From Crocodylus rhombifer (Eukaryota > Chordata > Crocodylia > Crocodylidae), in the NCBI GenBank assembly GCA_038503035.1, contig JAVSML010001153.1, forward strand, positions 310,001 to 374,000: a DNA stretch of 64,000 nucleotides, read 5' to 3'. The translations under genes and the position numbers were made by a program. Below the pieces are notes generated by a model that saw nothing but the letters and a program-made list of their open reading frames with translations, was not told where the DNA came from and did not search any database. Below, piece after piece: positions 36,701-42,765 of this stretch (its first letter is position 1; each line of letters opens with the position of its first letter).

Positions 36701-39102
36701 AGTTCTGAGACACCTGCTGCTGGGATCTGCTCTCAGGGCCCTTTAATGGGGAAGGGGGAGGAGCAGGGAGTGGGGAGGCAGTGGTGGCCAGCCCAGCCAA
36801 ACAACACAGCCTACATAAAGCCCCATGCTGGGAGAAAGGGAGCTCCTGTGAAGGGGCAACTAATTGCTTAATTGACAAGTCATTAGGCTGCCTATGGCTT
36901 TCATCTTTAACCTCAGAGGCTATGGAAACTAGTCCCCCTTTGCTGTTCCCCCTCTGCCGCACCCTTTCTCCTCCTGCTGGGGCACGGCATGGATTCCCTT
37001 CCCTGTCAGACTGTGCCCCACCTGGCACAAAAAATACAGAGTAAGCTAACCAGTTATCACTGGGCTCATTAATTAAAAATTAGTTGTTTAACCTTTCACA
37101 TCCCTAGTGAGACTGTAGTCCTTTTAAATCTTACTTCTGCTATTCTACTTTCAATATTTTAAGTCAGTACCCTAAAGTGCAGTTGTACTCTGAGAAGTGA
37201 TGATGTAAAATGGCACCATCTTATTCAGCTGCTCTCCAATCTATAATTCGTATTAACGTCTGCTGACTTCAGTGACATACCTACATTTTAACTTTTTATT
37301 TTTATTATACCTGAAGCATCAACATAGCTGAATGTGCTGCAGCAAGTATTCGTACAGAAAAAAAAAATAGTTTTGAAGTTTGAGTATGATGACCAGTTGG
37401 TTACATCTGTGCAGCACAGATAGCGTTGGTGTGAGAGAGGCCAAATTGTCAACATTTAGTTTGTAGTGATAAAAATACCTCTGTGCAGTACAGTGGTCTT
37501 CATCCAGAAATGTGGAGAACCTCAATTAGTAGCAATGAAGTGTGAAGCTGAAAAAAGTCAGCTTGTCCCTCAGATCTCAAGATAAATTGCAGGGCAGGAA
37601 GAGAAAACAGTATCTGTCCATCTATCTATAGATATAGGTAGATAGGTAGATCTGCATAGAAAAACTATATGTGTACATATATAAATAAAGATTTCCAGAT
37701 GAAATGTGCTCAGTTTACAAACACACACACACATCCATATCTATATATAAATACTGTATATAGATATATATAGATATGGGTATGTGTGTGTGTTTATTTG
37801 TAAACTGAGCATATTTATTCTGAAAATCTTATATATATATATAAATTTATGGATTCCCACAATGCCATTTTCCATTCATTTTTGTGTAAAACCTCATGGT
37901 AATGATATTTTTTCCTTACATTGCCTATATTAAAAATAATGCATATGTATTTGAGTATGCATATTTTGATTCTGTGATGCATGAAATCAAAATCACCTCT
38001 CTCTAAAAAGGCATTATAAAATCTTTCCCACCGCACAGCAGAAGAGGTAGTGGCACCTTCACAGTTTGCAGTGAAAATGGTATTCCTGCTAATCCCTGTT
38101 TGTGCCATTTCCCTTTCTCCAGGTGGGATTTACCTGCAGGGTTATACTGTGAGTGAACAGTCTCTGGGCTCCAGGAGATCTGTAATTGAAATGAAACCTG
38201 CCTCCGAAGAATTTAAAACCTTCCACCTATGTGCAGAGAATGTAAATGAAAACAAACGGTAATTTGAGCTCTTTCTGTTCTCCTTGCCAAACTTTTTAAG
38301 CAAGTAAAAATCCTACAGTTCTGGAACAATTGATGATAACTTTCCACTCTGATGTCATCTCCTTGTTCATACTTCTTAATCTAGTTTTAGTCATACTGCA
38401 GCACAATATGCTGGCATATGAGTCACTGATGCTGTTATTGTCATTGCGGAAGATATAGCAAGGCTGGATTGTGGAGGTTCAAGAAGGAACCTTGTTAAAG
38501 TACCTTTCATAACAACAAGTGGGTGGTTAGACTCAATGGAAGAACTCTAGCAATTTTCATGAGGGAAGGCCAAAGTAAATCAAAAGTAGATATTCGTGTT
38601 TCTCAAGGATGAATTACTCCCAACACAGATTATTATAATTAAAAAAGAAAAAGTAATCCATGAAATCACTTAGGTCTATGGTATCGGTCATCTCAGTGCA
38701 ACAAAATTGCCAGTGAGGTCAATGGGAGTTCTGAACGAGCAAAAGGCTGAATTATAGGGTTTGGTTTTTAGTGTAGTAGACAAAAAAAACACCAAAGCTA
38801 TTTAATGGCTTGAAAACTTGACTGGAAAGGTAAAATCTGAACACAAGTTCCTCCCTTCCCAGACTTCTCCAGTCTACTTACTACTATTATTTACAGTGAT
38901 GTAAGTTTACAATACATTTAGAAAGACCCCTTACAAAAGAAGTCTTCTTTCCCAGTGCAGATAAAACACTTACTCGCAGTTGTTGGTCCTCCTTTCTTTC
39001 AGATGGGTTACAGCTTTGAAAGCCTCCATTAACAAATGGTTGCCCCTACACCAGGCCATTCAAGACTTCATGAATCGACCACTGGAGGAGACAAGGATGT
39101 GA
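6426..39102 (+). CDS. PDZPH1: PDZPH1-like PDZ-PH-PH protein, 3' nine exons (5' end outside window)
   Basis: Spliced gene; coding segments 6426-6726, 9109-9210, 13796-13906, 15310-15488, 31268-31425, 32750-32792, 34788-34974, 38123-38258 and 39003-39102. Together they give 1317 bases, 438 residues plus TGA, with no internal stop and consistent junction phases (1,1,1,0,2,0,1,2). Numbering from the first residue seen: acidic/Ser-rich linker 1-100, PDZ about 104-181, PH1 about 195-296, PH2 about 322-425, short tail to 438. PDZ followed by two PH domains is the layout of PDZPH1, and I know no other family with it. The expected role is a membrane-associated adaptor: PDZ domains bind C-terminal peptides, PH domains bind phosphoinositides or proteins. 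No catalytic domain is visible, and the cellular function is not known to me. The rest of the N-terminal part must lie left of the window, since no start codon context or promoter is seen. Gene identity is an inference from architecture; coding status is seen directly. Confidence 0.87.
7233..7895. mobile_element. hAT-like DNA transposon, split by a CR1
   Basis: The left end CAGTGGCTCTCCACC and the right end GGTGTCACAGCACC...CAGTTGAAAATTACTG form imperfect inverted termini of the CAGTGGTTCTCAACC type. Flanking 8-mers CTATATGC (7225-7232) and CAATATGC (7896-7903) match at 7 of 8 positions, the target-duplication length of hAT elements. No transposase remains. The middle is occupied by a CR1 at 7334-7757. 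Confidence 0.75.
7334..7757 (-). mobile_element. CR1 3' end inserted in the hAT element
   Basis: Minus-strand CR1: its 3' end lies at the low-coordinate side (CATAGACTCATAGAAATTAG, the complement of the TCTATGA repeats) followed by AAGGATCTCAGGAAGTCATC, the usual CR1 3' UTR signature. It is 5'-truncated near 7757. Its position inside the hAT makes it the younger of the two. Confidence 0.85.
7904..9108 (+). other. PDZPH1 intron segment with GC-rich patch
   Basis: Intronic AT-rich sequence; at 8865-9010 it turns GC-rich (GGGCCCCACACTTTGGGAAG-like), resembling an old interspersed repeat that I cannot classify. It ends in the acceptor of the PDZ exon. Confidence 0.45.
9109..9210 (+). CDS. PDZPH1: PDZPH1 exon: PDZ N-terminal half
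   Basis: Acceptor CTTTACAG before 9109 and donor GTAAGT at 9211 bracket 102 bases, phase 1 to phase 1. The exon encodes residues 101-134, including [10 protein letters not shown]. The GFRI segment occupies the position of the PDZ carboxylate-binding GLGF loop and is followed by the beta strand PILVTEVDT. The frame joins cleanly to both neighbours. Confidence 0.9.
9211..13795 (+). other. PDZPH1 intron within the PDZ domain
   Basis: A 4.6-kb AT-rich intron. An A-rich simple tract sits at 10102-10121. I see no exon or well-supported mobile element; the short open frames have no domain character. Confidence 0.55.
13796..13906 (+). CDS. PDZPH1: PDZPH1 exon: PDZ core
   Basis: Acceptor GGTTCTAG, donor GTAAGC at 13907; 111 bases, phase 1 to phase 1, residues 135-171. 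It contains the classic PDZ segment [19 protein letters not shown] and the alpha-B helix start [12 protein letters not shown] His at the first alpha-B position (residue 162) is what class I PDZ domains use to bind Ser/Thr-X-hydrophobic C-termini, so class I specificity is the likely reading. Confidence 0.93.
13907..15309 (+). other. PDZPH1 intron at the PDZ/PH1 linker
   Basis: A 1.4-kb AT-rich intron containing a (TTTG)n tract at 14232-14253. Nothing else is recognised. Confidence 0.55.
15310..15488 (+). CDS. PDZPH1: PDZPH1 exon: end of PDZ and first half of PH1
   Basis: Acceptor CCTTTCAG, donor GTAAGG at 15489; 179 bases, phase 1 to phase 0, residues 172-231. It finishes the PDZ ([12 protein letters not shown]), passes a short Pro-containing linker, then starts PH1 with [20 protein letters not shown] and the strand [17 protein letters not shown]. 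The basic run before WFVL fits the K-Xn-K/R-X-R pattern of phosphoinositide-binding PH domains. Confidence 0.94.
15596..15692. mobile_element. Short hAT-type MITE
   Basis: Begins CAGGGGTTCCCAAAATTTTA and ends with ACTTTGAGAACAC, the terminal pattern of a common hAT group. CTAGAA(C) occurs on both sides (from 15590 and from 15693), a possible target duplication. Only about 100 bases survive, so this is a strongly deleted non-autonomous copy. Confidence 0.6.
15925..16176. mobile_element. Tc1/mariner-type MITE with TA target site
   Basis: The inverted ends CAGACAACCCCTGCTT and, reversed, CAGGCAACCCCTGCTT match at 15 of 16 positions. A TA lies directly outside each end (15923-15924 and 16177-16178), as for Tc1/mariner superfamily insertions (pogo/Tigger-like by appearance). 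It is 252 bases long with no transposase. Confidence 0.85.
16177..21610 (+). other. PDZPH1 large intron, part 1
   Basis: AT-rich intronic DNA. A C/G-rich patch at 17440-17710 with a (CA)n run is probably an old repeat. Several frames of 60-140 codons occur but none shows domain-like sequence, and none has paired splice sites in the right phase. Confidence 0.5.
21611..21818. mobile_element. Possible MITE with ATCTACACTG ends
   Basis: The left end TATCTACACTGTGACTAC is mirrored by the right end, whose complement reads GTGTCTACATTGGA. It is about 208 bases and AT-neutral. No target duplication was identified, so the classification is tentative. Confidence 0.4.
21990..22330. repeat. GC-rich block with internal short repeats
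   Basis: GAGATGTAGCTGCTGCA occurs twice (near 22091 and 22121) and CTGGG/CCCAGG words recur, so this is a degenerate minisatellite-like patch. It contrasts with the surrounding AT-rich intron and may be part of a larger DNA element; no coding potential is credible. Confidence 0.45.
24580..25444. mobile_element. Composite DNA element with minisatellite core
   Basis: GCATCTACATAG at the left and TGTGTAGATGC at the right form short inverted ends. The AT-rich arms are rich in TACTGCACAGTAA-type palindromic words (25275, 25350, 25390). The core (24680-25250) is GC-rich and holds a degenerate tandem repeat of about 55-60 bases built on AAGGATCTCCCAGC (near 24924, 24968, 25013, 25065). No transposase. 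The boundaries are a guess. Confidence 0.45.
25445..27330 (+). other. PDZPH1 large intron, part 2
   Basis: AT-rich intronic sequence with no recognised element except a possible old DNA-repeat end near 26690-26760. Confidence 0.45.
27340..28690. repeat. CT/GC-rich block, unclassified repeat, LTR-like in composition
   Basis: About 1.3 kb of pyrimidine-rich sequence embedded in an AT-rich intron, sharply bounded. Composition and the CCCTTAAAGTAACAGGAGCC type of words resemble sauropsid LTR repeats I have seen, but I could not define TG...CA ends, a poly(A) signal or a target duplication. Confidence 0.35.
29033..29067. repeat. Perfect hairpin, 14-base arms
   Basis: Arms GAAGAAAGCCACCT (29033-29046) and AGGTGGCTTTCTTC (29054-29067) are exact complements around a 7-base loop. 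Intronic. It may be the core of a snap-back MITE. Confidence 0.8.
29068..31267 (+). other. PDZPH1 large intron, part 3
   Basis: AT-rich with several 60-100 codon frames that show no domain features; none is bracketed by splice sites of matching phase. It ends at the PH1 second-half exon. Confidence 0.5.
31268..31425 (+). CDS. PDZPH1: PDZPH1 exon: second half of PH1
   Basis: It lies after a 15.8-kb intron. Acceptor CAATTATAG before 31268, donor GTAAAA at 31426; 158 bases, phase 0 to phase 2, residues 232-283 plus two bases. The strands VFKCIPQTG and [14 protein letters not shown] are typical PH beta-5 to beta-7. The last two bases, AG, combine with the next exon to give Arg just before the invariant PH tryptophan. 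No intact frame extends beyond the splice sites. Confidence 0.92.
31426..32749 (+). other. PDZPH1 intron within PH1
   Basis: A 1.3-kb AT-rich intron; a short (CA)n stretch at 31462-31474. Nothing else seen. Confidence 0.55.
32750..32792 (+). CDS. PDZPH1: PDZPH1 micro-exon: PH1 C-terminal helix
   Basis: Only 43 bases, between acceptor TTTTGTAG and donor GTAATT at 32793. It encodes (R)[14 protein letters not shown], residues 284-298: the C-terminal alpha helix of PH1 with its invariant Trp at 285. Entering phase 2, leaving phase 0. A MIR-like SINE begins about 20 bases downstream. Confidence 0.92.
32811..33025 (+). mobile_element. MIR-family SINE
   Basis: A long colinear resemblance to the MIR consensus: TTGCTCTAGTGGACGAAGCA (tRNA-like head), TCTCTGCCACTGACACAATG (core), and TAACTCACTTAACCTTTCTG with TCATCTATAAAATG. 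MIR is an ancient amniote-wide SINE, so this copy is old. It starts about 20 bases past a coding exon. Confidence 0.85.
33368..33631. mobile_element. hAT-type MITE (CAGGGTTTGGCCAACC)
   Basis: The left end CAGGGTTTGGCCAACCTGCA is mirrored at the right by AAAAAGATTGGCCCCCACTG. The interior begins GCATGCATGCCACAAGTGAC and ends TTTGTGGCATACCTGCC, itself an inverted pair. No transposase; I could not confirm an 8-base duplication. Confidence 0.65.
33632..34787 (+). other. PDZPH1 intron between PH1 and PH2
   Basis: AT-rich, no element recognised. It ends in a weak acceptor preceded by TACTAAA. Confidence 0.5.
34788..34974 (+). CDS. PDZPH1: PDZPH1 exon: first half of PH2 (found from a phase gap)
   Basis: The exon ending at 32792 leaves phase 0, but the exon starting at 38123 needs one carried base, so a missing exon of length 1 mod 3 was required. 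This segment fits: 187 bases, phase 0 to phase 1, donor GTACGT at 34975, residues 299-360. It opens with [11 protein letters not shown] and contains the PH2 beginning [10 protein letters not shown] and the strands [17 protein letters not shown]. Joined to 38123 it gives IHAIGGIYLQ, as expected for a PH beta-3/beta-4 turn. The acceptor (ACATAG) has a poor pyrimidine tract, but a TACTAAA branch-like motif stands close upstream at 34774. Confidence 0.9.
35199..35460. mobile_element. Snap-back MITE, copy 1
   Basis: Palindromic core: GGGTGCTTTAGTGGGGCTTT pairs with AAAAAGCCCCACTGAAGCAC around CTGATTGAATCAG (35357-35369). The left arm (GGTGCTTTACTTTAAA, then a segment around CCCAGAAGAGGCAGTGCATT) reappears inverted in the second copy at 39552-39874. 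The element lies in the intron inside PH2. The outer ends are approximate. Confidence 0.65.
36217..36390 (+). mobile_element. CR1 3' end
   Basis: Plus-strand CR1 tail: GGTTTTAAGACTTGGCTAGA, TTGAACTAGATGACCTCCCA, CAAGGTCTCTTCCAATCATC and the terminal TTCTATGATTCTAT repeat, the hallmark CR1 3' end. It is 5'-truncated to under 200 bases. Confidence 0.88.
36619..37106. mobile_element. hAT-like element with 8-bp duplication
   Basis: Ends TAGGGATGT and ACATCCCTA are inverted. The flanking octamers GTGTGACT (36611-36618) and GTGAGACT (37107-37114) agree at 7 of 8 positions. The 488-base body is non-coding; frames on both strands overlap only because the centre is GC-rich. Confidence 0.75.
37670..37848. 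repeat. Long AT-rich inverted repeat with CA/TG arms
   Basis: From AAGATTTCCAGATGAAATGT (37688) through GCTCAGTTTACAAACACACA to TATATAGATATG and back to TGAAAATCTT (37830), the two halves are near-perfect complements of about 60-70 bases each around 37759, with a few mismatches and a short indel. It is either a snap-back element or a palindromic AT-rich repeat. Confidence 0.8.
38123..38258 (+). CDS. PDZPH1: PDZPH1 exon: second half of PH2
   Basis: Acceptor TTTCTCCAG, donor GTAATT at 38259; 136 bases, phase 1 to phase 2, residues 361-405. It starts [19 protein letters not shown] and continues with [20 protein letters not shown] strands 4 to 7. A second acceptor-like CTGCAG lies at 38134-38139; using it would lose 17 bases and break the frame with the preceding exon. 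Confidence 0.92.
38259..39002 (+). other. PDZPH1 last intron
   Basis: A 744-base AT-rich intron between CG|GTAATT and the TTTCTTTCAG acceptor; no element recognised. Confidence 0.6.
39003..39102 (+). CDS. PDZPH1: PDZPH1 terminal exon with stop codon
   Basis: Acceptor CTTTCTTTCAG before 39003; phase 2 entry. It encodes (R)[15 protein letters not shown], the PH2 C-terminal helix with the invariant Trp at residue 407, then a short tail ending [10 protein letters not shown] and TGA at 39100-39102. The tail's last residues do not form an obvious PDZ-binding motif. Confidence 0.94.
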
Positions 39103-39275
39103 TGAAAAATCTGATTTTTCTTTTCACTTCCACCACACAATAGCTTGCAAGACCATATCGTCCAAAGACACATATTTCAAAAAGATTTTTTTTTTAGGGA
39201 ATTTTAGCATTGGTATACTTGTGCACTACTCATCTTTTGTAAAGATTAGTAAATAAAAACAAATTTATGCTATAT
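39103..39275 (+). other. PDZPH1: PDZPH1 3' untranslated region
   Basis: About 170 AT-rich bases follow the stop codon up to and just past the poly(A) signal at 39252. The cleavage point near 39275 is an estimate. A longer 3' end cannot be excluded, but the next 300 bases enter a snap-back DNA element at 39552. Confidence 0.6.
39252..39257 (+). promoter_or_regulatory. PDZPH1: Poly(A) signal AATAAA
   Basis: Canonical AATAAA 150 bases after the stop codon, followed within about 40 bases by a GT/T-rich stretch (TTTGTGGATGCTTTT) that fits a downstream cleavage element. Confidence 0.7.
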
Positions 39276-39551
39276 GCTTTGTGGATGCTTTTCCTGTGCA
39301 TTTACTTCTGCATCTATATTCCCTTAAGTAAACCAAAATCAGTATCTAACCTTACAAACACCTTGGCTTTTTGGATTTTTCCATACTTACTGGCTGTACT
39401 TCTTCTTGCTTTAGATTTAATATAAGATTTTTTTTTTAATGTTATGGACAAATATACCCATTATAAGCGTTTATATTTTCAAGATGATCCCTTAAATTGG
39501 TTTCCCTGGGAGGGTTTGGCCAGAAAATACTACAATGAAACAGCCACAGAG

Positions 39552-39874
39552 GCTGCTTACAGATGTTAAAAAAAACATCTGTAAGCAGCATTTACCAGAA
39601 GCAGCAGTGGGTTAGTTCAGTCCAGCTCCGCAGGACCTGTATAGATCAGAAACTTCAGAGGAGCTTTTTGGTGCTTCTTTTTAATAGCTGATTCAATCAG
39701 CTAGTAGACAGAAGTGCCAAGAAACCCCACTAAAGCACCCGATGTATAGACACTGGGCAAGCCATATCCAACTAATACACTGCCTCTTCTGGGCATGCAC
39801 TGGGTTCAGTGTGAGGGCACAATGAATTTAAAGTAAAGCACCCTTTTTTGTTGTTGTTAATATCTGTAAGCAGC
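39552..39874. mobile_element. Snap-back MITE, copy 2 (inverted relative to copy 1)
   Basis: Inverted ends GCTGCTTACAGATGTTAA and, from the right, GCTGCTTACAGATATTAA. Core hairpin centre GCTGATTCAATCAGC at 39688-39702. The right arm (ATGCACTGGGTTC, AAAGTAAAGCACCC) is the complement of copy 1's left arm. The left end also contains a perfect hairpin with 16-base arms (39552-39567 and 39574-39589) around AAAAAA. Confidence 0.7.
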
Positions 39875-41134
39875 TAAGCGGTTTTGCTTGAGAGAGCTAA
39901 ACAGAAAGCTGACATATCAAGCAGGGCAGCCCAGTGCATACAAATGTATATGATTTTACTGATATTCATATTCGTGTGTATTCTATATTAGTATAAATTT
40001 TAATGAATAAGTAGTTTTGATACAACCAATTGCCATCATGGCTTATCTCACTTATAGACAAAAATCAACCTGAGACTGAGATGTATTACGTTCTTTAAAT
40101 CTTATAGTGAGAGGTCTTTTAAATCAAGGACATCAAGGTTACACAAATATCTGTCACTATTACAGCTGGTCAAATAATAATAGTAATTTAATCATTTAGT
40201 CAATTGTGTAAGCTAATTAACATTTCGCTCCTCTAAGCAACAGAGAGAGTTACTAGCCTAGGCACAAGGCTTTCAGTTCAAGAGGTAACCTATGCAGAAC
40301 AATACAAGGTATTTTAGGGGGTATGGTAAGTTTGTGATGACACAAGTGTGTTTTTATATACACACAGGAGCAATCATATTTTATTATTCTTTTTTACACA
40401 GAAAAGTGTACCATTTTTGTCCACATCTTGGTTGGCTCAAGTACACATGCCATTGATTTGAGACTAACACTAACCTAACAGATACTTAGCTCTAAGAAGC
40501 AGGGAAGCAGCAAAAGACAGTGAAAAAGGAAGTACAACATTAATAAGCTGATGATCCAATTTAAAATTCAAAAATGGTCGCAAAAAAGATTCATGTCATG
40601 GAATAAAATGTAAGAATTTTTTTCTTCCATTCTCTCTTCATTAAGGTGCTGATGCAGCAAAAGTGCTTAAACCTATCTGGGATTCAATTTTGCCTACAAC
40701 TCTTGGGACAAACTATTCCTTTCTCCTGTAAGTAGTAACACTGAAGTCATTCACTAGTATAAGTGATGCCACAGGCAGAACTCATGTGGCACAAGTCATT
40801 ACATATGGTTCGTATACAAAATTAATTGAGCCTAGGACACATGGTAGAGAGAATCTGCAGTAAATTTACAGAAGAAAGAGTTCAAGGACCTCAGTAAGAA
40901 TATGCTGATGACTATGCACCACTCAGTGAGTAAGGGTTATGGAACTGGGCCATCTCCCTTGTGACCATATTACCAGCATTTGACCATAACTAAATACTTT
41001 ATCAACTGGAAAGCTTTCCTTTTCCTCTGCAAATCTCTGACACCTCTGAAGCATGTATGGGTTTTATCACTGTGTTTGTGCTTAATTTTCATCCATAGTA
41101 TCAGCTTCATGACAAACCCTGGTTATAACACACC
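39875..41134. other. Intergenic AT-rich sequence
   Basis: No gene or element recognised; stop codons are frequent in all frames. Confidence 0.5.
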
Positions 41135-41731
41135 TGTAGCAGGTTAGCTCAGTTTACACCGTCTTTATTGTTGAAGGCATCCTTACCTACAGATGACAGC
41201 ATAAGACACTAATCAGTAATCAGTAAGCAAGCATGTACATAATCAATAAAGATCAACTCACAAACCTAGGCTCTTTTTCCAGAACCCGAGAGGGTTTTCC
41301 GGCTCACTCTGTTGCTTCTACCTTTGTAGCCTTCTCTCTCACCCTGTGGTCTCTCCCCCAAAAACCCTAAGAGAACCACGCCAGCTCTGCACTGCAGCCT
41401 CTAACCTTCAAGTCTTCTCTCTGTCTCCTTGCTCTGCCTTACTCTGCTGGTGTATTTTCCAGATCCAAAGAGAGTACCCTGGCAGCCACCAGCCTGAGAG
41501 CTCTCACTCAATTCCCCCTGTTCTCTCTAGCTCCCCTCCCTGGGAGCTTTTAACTTCCTTTGGCCAGCCAATTACTTTCAGCAGCTGACCCACTCCTCCT
41601 AGCTGGCCTGCATTCACCAAGTCAGTGTCCACAACTGTTGTGCAGTCCCTGAGGTATGCAGCCTGCTACAGCCTGGTATACACAGCCTGTTATACTGGGC
41701 TACAGCCCCAGCAAACCTGTAGCTTGCTACA
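41135..41731 (-). mobile_element. Solo LTR of an LTR retroelement
   Basis: On the minus strand the sequence starts TGTAGCAAGCTACAGG and ends AGCTAACCTGCTACA (TG...CA rule), with AATAAAG upstream of the 3' end (complement near 41163). The flanks ACACC and AGACC match at 4 of 5. No internal domain lies nearby, so it is solo. The family cannot be named from the sequence. Confidence 0.6.
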
Positions 41732-42582
41732 AGACCCCTGCTTCTAAGCCCAACAGCAGGAACCATTTTTCCCATCATTTCACCAACAAGTTGACTAATT
41801 CTATTATAGCAAACACCCTTTTATTTCACGGACCTTTCTCCCAGTCCCAAAGGAGTTTGTTATGAGGTTGCAATGTATGTCAAAACTAGAAAAAGAGTCC
41901 CCTCTCTGACCATGGAAATCAAATACACCTTCAGCAAAGTCAGTAATGTTGCATAGGTTCAAAACACATACTACATTTTACGGGGTATAGGTTGGTACAT
42001 TGTTTAAGTCGACCCTGTATTTCTGTAAAAAAAAGTTAGGATTTTTGTATGTCTGGTATATAAATTGACCCTGCCTCAGTGTGCAAGGTGCTGGAAGCCC
42101 AGGCAGACTTGTGAGAGAGGTGACGTGCTTGTGGGTTCCTGAGAAATTGAATCAGGCCCCTGGGAGCTCAGGCAGCACACAGTCCGCTGGCAGCCTGCCT
42201 GGCTGGTGGGGGGAATTAAACCCCCTTCCTTCCCCATTTGCTTGAGGCTACTGCCAGGGCTGGCCACAGTCCCCACTGCTCCAGCGATGAGTGGGGAAGA
42301 GAAATGCCTGGCAGGGACTGCTGTGCCCCAGCCAGGCAGACCTCAGCTGAAGTTCCTGGGGGAGAAGGGAGAGAGGAGGGAATAAATCCCATTTCTACCC
42401 CTTTCACCTAAGGGGACTGTGCCAGGCAGGCATCTGGCCATGCCTCCACCCCTGCTCTGGCTAGGAAGCAGAGGGGTGAGGCCAGCCCTGCTCTGCTGAA
42501 GCAAACAGCACAACCCAGCCCAGGGCTGCAGAGCATGCTGGGATGCTGGGGGACTCCGATTTAACTTTAACCAGGTAGGGGT
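41732..42582. other. Intergenic, GC-rich patch at 42065-42560
   Basis: The GC-rich patch has overlapping frames on the minus strand without domain character. It abuts the MITE at 42583 and may be a repeat of its own. Confidence 0.4.
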
Positions 42583-42765
42583 CTGGGACAGAAGTTCTAT
42601 AAACTGGTTTGAACTCAATCACTTCAACCTGATACTACATTCAATCAGGTTTATCTCAAACCAGTTTCAGGCATTTTGAAACTGGTTTGTGAGCTTCCAT
42701 TCTGTTATAGGTTTAAACCAGTTTCTGATCACTTAAACTGTATTATGTGCAACTTCTGTCCTTAG
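42583..42765. mobile_element. MITE of the ACAGAAGTT family
   Basis: 183 bases with inverted ends CTGGGACAGAAGTT and (complement of the right end) CTAAGGACAGAAGTT. The inside is rich in AAACTGGTTT and GGTTTAAACCAGTTTCTGAT words. Related copies lie at 54694-55516 and 56724-56880. The superfamily is undetermined. Confidence 0.7.

Noticed and set aside
38140..38258. Start of the PH2 second-half exon at 38140 instead of 38123
   Set aside because: It would break the frame with the preceding exon and delete GGIYLQ, which fits the PH fold; kept only as a possible alternative site.
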